DNA of 64,000 nt from Mesorhabditis belari (Eukaryota > Nematoda > Chromadorea > Rhabditida > Rhabditidae): positions 62,001-126,000 of the forward strand of contig CAUEEP010000729.1 in the NCBI GenBank assembly GCA_958450365.1. Reading direction: 5' to 3'. Both the position numbers and the translations under genes were made by a program. A model generated the notes under the pieces. The model searched no databases, was not told the origin of the DNA, and worked only from the letters and a program-made list of their open reading frames with translations. Positions 12,374-24,576 of this stretch are shown in pieces (the first letter of the stretch is position 1; every line of letters begins with the position of its first letter).

Positions 12374-13318
12374 CGCAGTTTTCACGCTACAACATCGAAA
12401 AAGGTGAAAAGTTCCTGAAAATGATAACTTTAAAGTTAAAGTTAAAGTTAAAGTTAAAAAGTTTAAAGAAAGAAACAAAGGGAAACGGGAAAATGAGAAG
12501 TTTTGCTGAAATGGTTATTTATGCATTAAAAAGTTACAATATTCAATTAAAATAGTGAGAATTTTGCAGCTCCAAATAAACTGTATAAAGTAGTGAGACA
12601 GCCAAAAGAAATTCACAAATTTTGTGAAGTTATCGCGCGCTTTCCTTTGCAGCATTAAAACATTCTGGCGCAAATTTTTCTTTCACTACAATCACTGCAG
12701 AGGTCATCGAGGTACCAATGCGGTGACTAAAATCGCGCGGCGGTCACGAACAAAAGCAAATGCGGCACCCCCATCAAATCCAAAGTGGGTCTCGCCACGC
12801 GTCTCTTCGCACTGTCACGTGAAATGAGTTCTCAATTTTTGAGAAAAGATTTGCTTCTTGCAGAAAGCCGAATCGCACGTACTTTCTCGGTGATCTGCTC
12901 TCGCCGAGTTGATCTTTTTGATTCGTTTCATCAATTTGTTGTTGCGGATGTTGCTGTCATCAAAGTTATTGATAACTTTGATTACAACCGTTTACTCCTC
13001 GATGTTTTAATGGTCAAAGACAAAGTCGACGTCTTTTGCCGCCAAATTTCCTAATTTCGTAACGCTTTGAAATAGTCTGTCCGCGTGTCGAAGTCCTGAT
13101 GGTTTTAACGCCGTAGGAGCCTCCTTTTGATCTAAAGCCTCTGCATTTCATTTGATTACAGTCTGACATCATTTTAATCGACACATAACCAACCCAAAAC
13201 AACCCTATAGCTTCAAAACGCCTTTATTTGAATCTCCGTGTAATATTTTCTCGTTTCGAACTATTCTGATTGTTTTTTTAGGTGTGAATCTCTTGCTTGG
13301 AAAACTCCCGGGATCTCG
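12374..13318. other. Divergent intergenic region between ADAM10 and CK2 alpha
   Basis: Shared upstream region of two genes transcribed away from each other, so it should carry both promoters. A short run of AAAGTT hexamers lies at 12430-12465, and a palindrome CAAAGTTATTGATAACTTTG near 12960. An 89-codon open frame at 12785-13054 (+) has no recognisable domain. The TTTTTTTAG at 13275-13281 is the likely trans-splice acceptor for CK2 alpha. Confidence 0.5.
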
Positions 13319-15030
<1,712 letters not shown>

Positions 15031-15469
15031 ATGTTGCCTTCAAACAATCAATATGATTCTTTTGCAATCGCTAGAAATTCATTTTCACCTCCTGTAAAAT
15101 ATCTTGTCTGATTCTCAACATGCCTATTATTTTTTGAGATAGTGTATTTTTATAACCAGATGTTGATTTTTGTTATTGTGCCAGATAATTGTGTCCAATT
15201 GATCCAGGCATTCAGCTGCCGCGTTCGTATACCCCTTGCTAAGACTTTTTGGCGGTCGTGGAGTCTGTCGTTCACTTTATTTGTGTTGTTACATTTATTT
15301 TGAACAAATAAAATGTTTGAATTTCTTGCTCAAAAAAGCAAAAAATCTTTTAGAAGGTCGCAACTATTTATCAATTCAAATGTCAATAAACCATAGCTAT
15401 TGCGCAATAAAATTAGTGTTTACGTCGGTTTCATCAGTTTGCTTTCGTAATAACTCTCACCACTTTAGA
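15031..15469 (+). other. Spacer between CK2 alpha and NFS1; 3' UTR signals
   Basis: AATAAA-type signals occur near 15305 and 15385-15410. The NFS1 start codon at 15470 lies one base behind CACTTTAG, a plausible trans-splice acceptor. The 440-bp gap between genes on the same strand fits either an operon or two independent units. No gene seen inside. Confidence 0.5.
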
Positions 15470-18400
15470 ATGTTGCGAGGCCTAAGGACATTTGTTATAA
15501 CATCGACCAGGAAGCTTGCTGTGCCGGCGAACTTCGCCGCAAATGCTCCGATCTATCTAGATGTGCAAGCAACGTCGCCCATGGTTTTTATTTTGCAAAA
15601 TAAAACGGCTATTAAATAATTCAGGATCCACGCGTGGTTGACGCAATGCTGCCTTATATGACTGAAGACTTCGGAAATCCCCATAGTAGAACACACGCTT
15701 ATGGGTACTCTTTAGGCGGATTATTTTTAATCATTAACATTTAGCTGGAAAGCGGAAGCTGCTGTTGAAGATGCTCGAGCGAAGGTCGCCAATCTTATCA
15801 AAGCCGACCCAAAAGAAGTTAGTTTAAATTGTTATATGCCAAGCAATTTTGAATTTTCAGATAATTTTCACCTCAGGTGCAACGGAGTCGAATAATGTCG
15901 CTTTGAAAGGAGTGGCGAAATTTCAACGACAAGCTGGCAAAAATCATGTGATCACAGTACAAACGGTTGATAAATAGCGCGTAAATTCAATTTCGAAATT
16001 TGAACTTAACAAACGTAACAAGGTAGGGTTGTTATTTAGGAGCATAAATGCGTTTTGGATTCATGCCGACAGCTTGAGCTTGAAGGATTCAAAGTCACGT
16101 ATCTACCTGTTGAAACAAACGGCCTCATTGATCTGAATGTTGGTGCAACGTTTCGAAATTTAACCCGGAATCTTTTAGGCACTGAAAGCGGCCATAACTC
16201 CAGAAACTTGTTTGGTCAGCATCATGTTCGTAAACAATGAAATTGGCGTAATTCAGCCCATGAAAGAAATTGGTAATTTAATCAAAATATTTAAAAATAT
16301 CGTTTTTGTATAGGTGAAATATGTCGAGCTAAGAAAGTGTATTTCCATACTGATGCTGCGCAGGCAACCGGAAAGGTAAACAACCTATTTTTTTGAGCAA
16401 TTCAATTTAATATTTTAGGTTCCAATCGATGTCAATGATATGAAGATTGATTTGATGAGCATTTCTGGTCACAAACTATACGGACCAAAGGGTATTTTAG
16501 AAACGGTTTTTGACAACTACTACTTAAGTATTTATAGGTGTTGGTGCATTGTATGTAAGACGAAGGCCTAGAGTCCGTCTTGAGGCTCAGATGAGGTAAA
16601 TTTGGGTGTTAATGTACAAATAAGCGTTTAAAAATTGCAGCGGTGGTGGTCAAGAGCGAGGAATGCGCAGCGGGACCCTAGCCACGCCATTATGCGTTGG
16701 TATTGGAGAAGCGTGTCGAATTGCTAATGATGAAATGGGTTAGTTCAATTCAAAAATTCGGCCGCTTTATTTTACATTTTAAGATATGGATCGAGCACAT
16801 GTTGATCGCCTTTCGAAGTTACTGATTGATGGTGTTCAAAAGAAATTGCCACACATCATCAGAAATGGTGACCCTGAAAGGACATACCCTGGCTGTGTTA
16901 ATTTGAGTTTTGCCTATGTGGAAGGTAAATTTCAATTTTCAGCTATTGATAGTTAGCCCTTTCAGGAGAATCATTATTGATGGCTTTGAAATCTATCGCG
17001 CTTTCATCGGGCTCTGCTTGCACCTCTGCTTCACTCGAACCATCGTAAGTTGTTCATAGATTTCTACGTTGCTAGTTTATTATTTCCTTTTCCATCATTT
17101 CCATGTTTAGCTATGTATTGCGTGCTATTGGTGCCGAAGAAGATCTTGCCCATTCAAGTATTCGTTTTGGAATTGGTCGTTTTACCACCGAAAATGACGT
17201 GAGTTAAACTTGACTTTAAAATCTCTTCTAACACAATCGTTTATTACAATCCCGAGAGCAGTACACCCATAAAATGATCCGTTGTTAAAAAGCGGCTAAC
17301 CAGCCAAATTAGCAAGAAAAAACAGGGATATATGGGTGATAACTTTTTCTTTTTCGTTGCTCAGAAGCAGCTGGCCAAATCCTGGAGTTGATCGAATTGG
17401 TATTCCGAGCAGGGAGGCATGTTCAAAGGAGCAAAAGCGTGACCGGGGAGCTAAATACAAATTCAGTGATTTAGTAAAGCCAAAACGAGTACCTGAGAAT
17501 AGATTTCATCGAGAGCCATTCCCATCTGATCCATGTTGAGGGCGGCATCTTGTCCACCAGCTGGCACCATGCCAGAACGACTAGCACCTTCATCATCCTT
17601 AACAAAAAGAGTTTAGATGGCAAAATCAAAAAGAAAAGACGTACTTGAATATCCGCAGTGACTGTTGAAGCTTGTGGTGATGGCTGGTGTTGGAAGTGAT
17701 AATCGGACGGACCACCGGATTGCTAAAAAAGTTCAGTAGATGCGAACAAAATTTAGTGCTAACCTGGTTCAAGTAATTAGTGCCCTTGTACGTCTTCTGC
17801 CGGTAAGCGGATGGAAGATTTTCCGTCTGATAGGCGGCCATGAGATCGTTGGGAACTCCTCCCACATAAGCCGACATCGCTGCTATCATTTTGTGCGTCT
17901 TTGCGATTGTCTCTTGAGGGTAGGCGGGTTGAGCTTGCGATGGAGCGAAGTGGACACCACGTGGAGTTGAAGCCTAGAATTGACCAATTAAAATCTCATA
18001 GCCATCCTAATAATAAAACCCCGAAACACAGCTCACTCACTTCGGGTGCCTGGATCGGAGTGTGCTTGTGGACGCCGAGTTGAGCATTCGCCTGAGACCA
18101 GTGAGGCTGTGTGGTCTCCATGGTCGTCTGAACATAAGATGGAGTTGATGAAGGAGCGCCAGCGTCGATTTCCTGTTCCACTGGAGCATAAACTAAAATA
18201 AAAGACTAAAAGAACAAAAATCCGACAATGCTTACTCGATTTCTTGGCGCCAAGTGGATGAGCAGCGGGAGCACGGGCAAGCTGCTCGTTGAGTTGACCA
18301 AGCGCATACGAAGAGGGCTCGTAGGTGTATCCTTCAGCAGCTTCAAGCATTTGCGGAATTTGATGTGGTGGTGGCGCGTTGTTGGTGGATCGACGACGGG

Positions 18401-19306
18401 GAGTGGCTGCAATCTTCTGTGGGGTCACATGTTGCCGGTATGGACAAGTCTCATCATCGTGCACATGAACATTCGGAGTCGATGGCTAAAGAAAACAATA
18501 GAATGTTTAAGAAAGCAAACAGTAACCTGTTCAACGGCAGTACGAGCAATTGGGGTCGATGGAGCGACACGTTCAGGCTGACGATATTGCATATAGTAGG
18601 CGGGAGGGATGACGGCGCCCTGGGCATACGAAGAGTAGATCGGCTCGGGTCGGATTTGCATGACACGAGGTGGTGGAGCTGGCTGCGAGGTCGTCGATGG
18701 CACCCGTGTCATAACCATACGTGGAGGAGCACTCAGGGTAGAAGCCATCTAAAGAAATGCAAAATACTGTAGCTCTACGAGCTTTCAGAAGAAAAATAAT
18801 GGGTCTACTGTAGAAATAGAGAAAATATGAATTGATTTAACGCAAAAACAAAAAAAGCAAATAAACAAGCGTACCTCCTCCTCCTCCTCTATGGGGTCCT
18901 CTTCGACGATTGGGGCAGCTGGTGGTCGTGGTGCCGGCTTCTCGCAGACTTCGTGGCAATAGGAAGAAGGAATGAAGCGAGCCGAAGACATTGTCGACGA
19001 GTGAATGATAATCGGCACAAGAAACGTTTCCTTTTATTTGACCTTTAAATGTAAATTGTAGAAATTAAGACCTATCAGTCTTAATGGAAATTGAGTTATG
19101 CAAATTGAAAGAGTTTGCTTTTAAGATCAGCGCGCATGAACTTTGAGCACTTACCTATATTTCTAGTTTCAAATATTGTATTTTAGGTGCGGCACACGGT
19201 GGATCTTTGCCTGAAAGAGGTACATCGGTTGCGTGAGCTCTCACCTCTCTGGGAGATGGTGCAAGAAGGAATCGATCTGAAATCTATCCAATGGACTCAA
19301 CACTGA
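15470..19306 (+). CDS. nfs1: Mitochondrial cysteine desulfurase NFS1
   Basis: PLP enzyme that takes sulfur from cysteine for Fe-S cluster assembly with ISD11, ISCU and frataxin in mitochondria. The N-terminus [17 protein letters not shown] is a basic, Ser/Thr-rich presequence. Family motifs in order: [82 protein letters not shown], the PLP lysine in [25 protein letters not shown], and the mobile-loop cysteine in [19 protein letters not shown] (about 17005-17035). The coding sequence continues after GRFTTENDV across an intron of about 2 kb into the last exon 19189-19306, which encodes [20 protein letters not shown] and ends WTQH, nearly identical to animal NFS1. That intron contains an entire opposite-strand gene. 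All catalytic residues are intact. Confidence 0.96.
17361..18991 (-). CDS. Pro/Ser/Gln-rich protein nested in the last NFS1 intron
   Basis: Eight phase-consistent exons with short introns, from [19 protein letters not shown] (start 18991) to [10 protein letters not shown] (stop 17361), giving about 440 codons. Composition is rich in Pro, Ser, Ala, Gln and Tyr, with an acidic run [10 protein letters not shown] at the end of exon 1 and repeated STP motifs (three or more). No enzyme motif, membrane segment or signal peptide is visible, so it is probably largely disordered. Exon 2 also begins with ATG, so a shorter form starting MASTLSAPP is possible. It lies wholly inside an NFS1 intron on the other strand, so the two transcripts overlap antisense to intron sequence only. 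I do not recognise the family. Confidence 0.75.
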
Positions 19307-20520
19307 TTTTGTTCTTGGTTTGTGATACTTTCTGCCCCTATAGCATCTCCTACGAGCTTGCATATTTATAATATACTTTTTGTGATTAATGAAATTGTAT
19401 CAATCTTTAGATTTTCTTCCAAATCACTTATACATACTCTGTACTGTTTCCTTTCTTGGTAACCAGCAACTTAGCTTTTAGTCGTATTTTTCTGTTGTAT
19501 TTCATTTGTTGAGTTTTGTTTTTCGTTCAAGTAAACATATTTAGATTGAGAACCGGTTTTTTTCTGGAAAATGCATGGGATCAACAGTAAATCAATCGTA
19601 GCAGGTAAAGTGAAACGTGGGATTGCTTACAGATTTACCGATTATCACTTGCAAAATCCGGACAAGTATCTGCTCACCGACGAAAAGAATCATGTAAAAG
19701 AGTGCGCAAGAAAGAAAGAAAGAGAGACCGATGCAAGTTCGAGATCAAAAATTCGTCTCTCTCTCTCGAGTGATGGATGTGATTCTCTCTCACGCATCCG
19801 CCTTTCTCATTTTCTCTCATCTCAAAATCGCTCTCCTTTCCCCATTCTCAATGAATGAATGGAATTGATTGCGCACGGAAATTAACGCCCCTTTGTCGCG
19901 AGTTTGCCCCTTCAACTTTTATGAGACAAATTTCCATTTATTTTTTTTTGTCTCTCCTTTCCTTCAATTGATTTCCCGACCCAGAATAATCTTTGCTCCA
20001 AGAAGTTAAGAATTTTAGGGGTTCAATCCATTTAGCTGTCAATGTGAAATCTCTTCAAAATCGTTTAAAACTCGCAATTCTTTAATGATTTGATTTTGGA
20101 TCTACGATTCCTTTAATCTGCAATTCCTTTTGAACTTATCATTTACCCCCACCAATCCTCTGACTATTTGTCTATTCTTTTTTTTCGACGTGCCCTGATC
20201 ATAGCCCAGTCGATTCACCTCGCCGATTCCTCTCTCGAAAATACTCAAACCGAATTTATGAGTATTTTCGGCTCTCCTCTCTGCTGCGCATCGCATCACG
20301 TCACTTTTAGGGGAAATCTTTTTTTTGAAAAAGTTAAACTTGAAACAGATCTTGAAACCCAGGGAAAACCCGGGAATTCGACGAGGATTTCCCGCATGAA
20401 CTTTGAGATTTTTCGCGTAAACTTTCGTCATCTGGCGCACAGAAGCAATGCACCGTATGCTAGACGCCGAGTGTTTACGTTTACGAAACGATAAAGTTCA
20501 AGTGGATCTTTTATCGTCGA
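19307..20520. other. NFS1 3' region; no gene recognised
   Basis: AT-rich 3' UTR-like sequence to about 19560, then CT-rich stretches (CTCTCTCTCTCGAG near 19768). Open frames on both strands at 20102-20494 are antisense to each other and show no domain. No splice-supported gene seen. Confidence 0.45.
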
Positions 20521-20522
20521 AG

Positions 20523-20888
20523 TTTAATGATATTCAGTTAAGAAGAGAATTACAGTATCCCTGGATTTAATGATATTCAGTTAAGACAAGAGAATTACGG
20601 TATCCCTGGATTTCCCTGGGATACTGTAATTCTCTTATCTTAACTGAATATCATTAAACTTGAATTAAACATTAAATCATTAAACATTAAACATTTGATT
20701 GAGTTGATGGTTGGCTTGCTATCCAAAAGTCCCCAGTATATAGGCTCTTCCAAATCCCAGAGCACCGAGAGCATAAACTTCTTCCCATACACATTTGGCT
20801 TGACGTCGGGTTCGAGCTTTCCCTATCCTTGAATATCCCAGAGAAATCCAGGGATACTGTAATTCTCTTATCTTAACTGAATATCAAT
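20523..20888. repeat. Scattered direct and inverted copies of a 45-bp unit
   Basis: The block running from TTTAATGATATTCAGTTAAG to TTACAGTATCCCTGGATTT occurs twice in direct orientation (20523 and 20566) and then inverted (20617-20660 and 20850-20888). The second direct and the first inverted copy form a long hairpin. The inserted 190 bp at 20660-20850 is unrelated sequence. Confidence 0.8.
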
Positions 20889-21008
20889 TTAAATTTCCCT
20901 AATCATTGCCTCTTGTCTAATTCGTTTTCCGAAAGGCATCCATATCCGAATTTTGTTTTTTGTTTAATAAGGGAATCAGCTAGCTTTAGTTGGATATAAG
21001 AATTAGAC

Positions 21009-21308
21009 TAAATTGAGCTAGTCTAGAGGATAGAGCTAGTTTAGAGGATTGAGCTAGTTTAGAGGATAGAGCTAGTCTAGAGGATTGAGCTAGTCTAGAG
21101 GATAGAGCTAGTTTAGAGGATTGAGCTAGTTTAGAGGATAGAGCTAGTCTAGAGGATTGAGCTAGTCTAGAGGATAGAGCTAGTTTAGAGGATTGAGCTA
21201 GTTTAGAGGATAGAGCTAGTCTAGAGGATTGAGCTAGTCTAGAGGATAGAGCTAGTTTAGAGGATTGAGCTAGTTTAGAGGATAGAGCTAGTCTAGAGGA
21301 TTGAGCTA
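21009..21308. repeat. 18-bp tandem repeat with 72-bp higher-order period
   Basis: About 16 copies of GAGCTAGTYTAGAGGATW. Two variable positions (C/T and A/T) cycle in the order C-A, T-T, T-A, C-T, so the true period over most of the array is four units (72 bp). Confidence 0.9.
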
Positions 21309-22082
21309 GTTTTTGAACAAAAATTGATGGCTTTTTAGAGATAAAACGCGAAAAGTGACGAATTTCGAGCGATTAACTATCCGAATTTTCAAAATAGACC
21401 AGTGATTTCGAATAAGGAAACAGAAAAAAACAGAGAAAACAGCATCGCGATCGTTTTTTGTCATAAATGATGCCATAAATGATGCGTAACGCGGTTAGCT
21501 GAGTGTCTGTGCACTCGCTGAGCTCAGCGAAATCCCCCTTTCATTGTCCCGCGTCACAAAACCCCACCACCACTGCCAAATCCTCGATTTTAAATCGATC
21601 TCTTTTTGACTTTAAGCGCTAAAACCCCGCTTTAACATTAGCTTTCTAGTGCACTGATTTCTGATTCTTTTGGAAAAGAAAGAAATTCAGTACACTAGAA
21701 GAGATGTGTTTCTATTTTTGGCAGCTTTTTTAGACTTTTTACTTTTTTAGCAGCTTTTTTGACAAAGAAGAAGTCGTCACTGGTCTAGTTTGAAAGCCAA
21801 ACAAGTCGCTAATCTTTGGCAGCTTTTTTGACAACTTTTTTGACAACTTCTTTGGCTAGTTGAAATCAAAAAAGGTTTTAAAACTTTCTAGAAAAGGTTT
21901 CTCGCCTAGCAAAAACCTCTTTAGGGATTATTTTTCCCCAAAAAAAATCACATCACTTTCGTTTGAAAAGATGAATAAACGAATAAAGATCAAAGGATTA
22001 AAAATTGATCGGGAATTTTCGCAAAAATCATCACTGATCTTTGCTATTTTGAATTTTTTGAAGAGTTTGACTTACAGCTCTC
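21309..22082. other. No gene recognised
   Basis: AT-rich sequence with imperfect repeats of CAGCTTTTTTGAC around 21720-21850. A 75-codon open frame at 21860-22087 shows no domain. Nothing else supportable. Confidence 0.45.
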
Positions 22083-22411
22083 GTTGAGTCCCAGCTTTCG
22101 AGCTGGGACTCAACTGGCTTACAGCTTTCGTTGAGTCCCAGCTTTCGAGCTGGGACTCAACTGGCTTACAGCTTTCGTTGGGTCCCAGTTTTCGAGCTGG
22201 GACTCAACTGGCTTACAGCTTTCGTTGGGTCCCAGTTTTCGAGCTGGGACTCAACTGGCTTACAGCTTTCGTTGAGTCCCAGCTTTCGAGCTGGGACTCA
22301 ACTGGCTTACAGCTCTCTTTGAGTCCCAGCTTTCGAGCTGGGACTCAACTGGCTTACAGCTCTCGTTGAGTCCCAGTTTTCGAGCTGGGACTCAACTCAA
22401 TTGGCTTACAG
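22083..22411. repeat. 47-bp tandem array of seven UUCG-loop hairpins
   Basis: Seven copies start at 22083 and then every 47 bp. Each has GTTGAGTCCCAGCT, then TTCG, then AGCTGGGACTCAAC, a perfect 14-bp stem closed by a TTCG tetraloop, followed by the linker TGGCTTACAGCTTTC. Variant copies carry GTTGGGTCCCAGTT in the left arm, where both changes keep pairing as G-U wobbles. The last copy decays at about 22395. Confidence 0.92.
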
Positions 22412-22519
22412 CTTCAACTCAATTGGCTTCGAGATGAAATACGCCCATTGATCGTCATGGTGTTGGGTGAGTCTTTTCAAAGTTTAACGAGTCCAATCCG
22501 TTTCTTGTAGACGTTCTTT

Positions 22520-23012
22520 AAACAGCTGACGTCTTGATTACGGTAATCTTATCTTGTTTACGGTAGGCGGCTAGATTACGGTAGTCGACCTTATCTTGTT
22601 TACGGTAGGCGGCTGGATTACGGTAGTCGATCTTGTCTTGTTTACGGTAGACGACTGGATTACAGTAAGCTTGTCTTGATTACGGTAGATGGCTTGATTA
22701 TGGTAGATGTTTGGGTTACGGTAGGCGTCTGGATTATGTCTGGACTACGGTAGTCGATCTTGTCTGGATTACGGTAGACGTCTGGATTACGGTAGTGGAT
22801 CTTGTCTGGATTACGGCATGCGTCTGGACTACGGTAGTCGATCCTGTCTGGATTACGGTAGACGTCTGGATTACGGTAGGCGTCTTGATTACGGTAGACG
22901 TCTAAATTACGGTAGTCGATCTTGTCTGGATTACGTAGACGTCTTGATTACGGTAGTCGATCTTGTCTAGACTACGGTAGGCGGCTTGATTACGGTAGTC
23001 GAGAGAAAAGGG
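22520..23012. repeat. TTACGGTAG-core tandem array
   Basis: Repeated words GATTACGGTAG, CGTCTGGATTACGG and TCGATCTTGTCTGGA in units of about 20 and 40 bp, degenerate. The core TACGGTA recurs in arrays and element ends elsewhere in the window. Confidence 0.85.
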
Positions 23013-23044
23013 GCGCTTTTAGAAGACGAATTAGTTATTAGTTA

Positions 23045-23215
23045 AGTTATACTAGAGCTATAAAGCTATGCCAGAGCTATGCCAGAGCTATGAAGCTAGC
23101 AGAGCTATAAAGCTATGCTAGAGCTATGCTAAAGCTATGCTAAAGCTATGCCAGAGCTATGCCAGAGCTATGCCAGAGCTATAAAGCTATGCTAGAGCTA
23201 TGCTAAAGCTATTTA
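23045..23215. repeat. AGAGCTATGCC tandem repeat
   Basis: Short units AGAGCTATGCC, AGAGCTATAAAGCTATGCT and AAAGCTATGCT repeat through this stretch. A separate minor run of CTTACTGTAG lies at 23395-23455. Confidence 0.8.
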
Positions 23216-23551
23216 AATAGCTACAGTAACCCCTAAAAGCACACCTTTATAGCCAAAGCTTCATTTGGGCTTCATGGGCTGAAGCAGGAAGCAGGAAGAA
23301 GCTGAGCCTTTACCGTATCTTCATATCCGTCTGGAAAATCTGTCTGGAAAATCTGTCTAGAAATCCGTCTAGAAACAGGCTACAGTATCACTGTAAAACA
23401 AGATTACTGTAGCTTACTGTGGCTTACTGTAGCTTACTGTAGCTTACTGTAGCTTCAGCTGTTCGTGCTAGCGTGTAGAGAGCTGAACAAAGCTCTCGCC
23501 TACTGTATAAACTCTTATTTCCTTGTTATTTCCAAATTTTAGATACCGGAA

Positions 23552-24540
23552 ATGAGGCTTTCCAAAAGGCGAGCGTTTCAACGCCGAAAAATGACGGTAA
23601 GTTGGGGATTTTGGCTTTTAAAACGATTTCGAAAACTTCAAATCACTGGATTTTCTTTTTTCTTATGTAATCTTTGTATAAGGATAGAAAATCGAGTTCT
23701 AAAATCGATTTGCATAACAAAATCTTTAGCTCAATCGTCCGGAATCAGTCGCTTTTTCTCGCGACGTCGAAGAGTTCGGCACGATACTCATGATGCAAAT
23801 GAGGTACTAGCTCTAGCTCTAGCTCTAGCTCCAGCTCCAGTTCTAGCTCTAGTTCTAGTTCTAGCTCTAGTTCTAGCTCTAGCTCCAGCAGAGAACCAGA
23901 ACTGAAAAGCGGAATTTGAATGATTTGGTTCTGATTTAGTCCCCACTACGGATGTTAGTCTCCAGCACGAATGCTAGCAATTTAGAGCTTGGATCCTTAC
24001 AAGGATAAAAGCAATCCTTGCAAAAAGACGTCGCTTTTGACAAGACTAGTTCTAGTTCTAGCTCTAGTTCTAGTTCTAGATCTAGTTCTAGTTCTAGCTC
24101 TAGTTCTAGTTCTAGTTCTAGCTCTAGTTCTAGTTCTAGCTCTAGTTCTAGCTCTAGCTTTAGCTCTAGCTCTAGCTCTAGTTCTAGTTCTAGCTCTAGC
24201 TCTGGTTCTCTAGTCCTAGTTCTAGCTCTAGCTTCAGCTCTAATCTAACTCTAATCTGACTCCGAATTCTAGGCTAGAAACGATGTGATGAGCTCTTTTG
24301 TCGAACATCATTTGTCCATCAATCAGCTCCAGGTTTGAGTCTACCTAAGGCATAAAATCAGATCTCTTTTATCATAAAACTACAACGTTAAACAATATAC
24401 TACAGTAATAAAGTAATAAAGTGGCAGTAGTGGCTGAGTGGCAGTGCGTTCGAATACAAGGCGGAGCATCTCTAGTTCGAGTCCGCCCTCTGCTTTTTTC
24501 CATTAAAGTTAATCTACTATATACAAAAAATAAAACGTTC

Positions 24541-24576
<36 letters not shown>

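Noticed and set aside
12785..13054. An 89-codon plus-strand frame between ADAM10 and CK2 alpha.
   Set aside because: No recognisable motif, and it sits in the shared upstream region. Kept only as an unassigned frame.
22083..22411. Regular 47-bp repeats that might be read as a CRISPR array.
   Set aside because: The whole unit including the linker is repeated, so there are no unique spacers. No cas genes are present and the host is a eukaryote.
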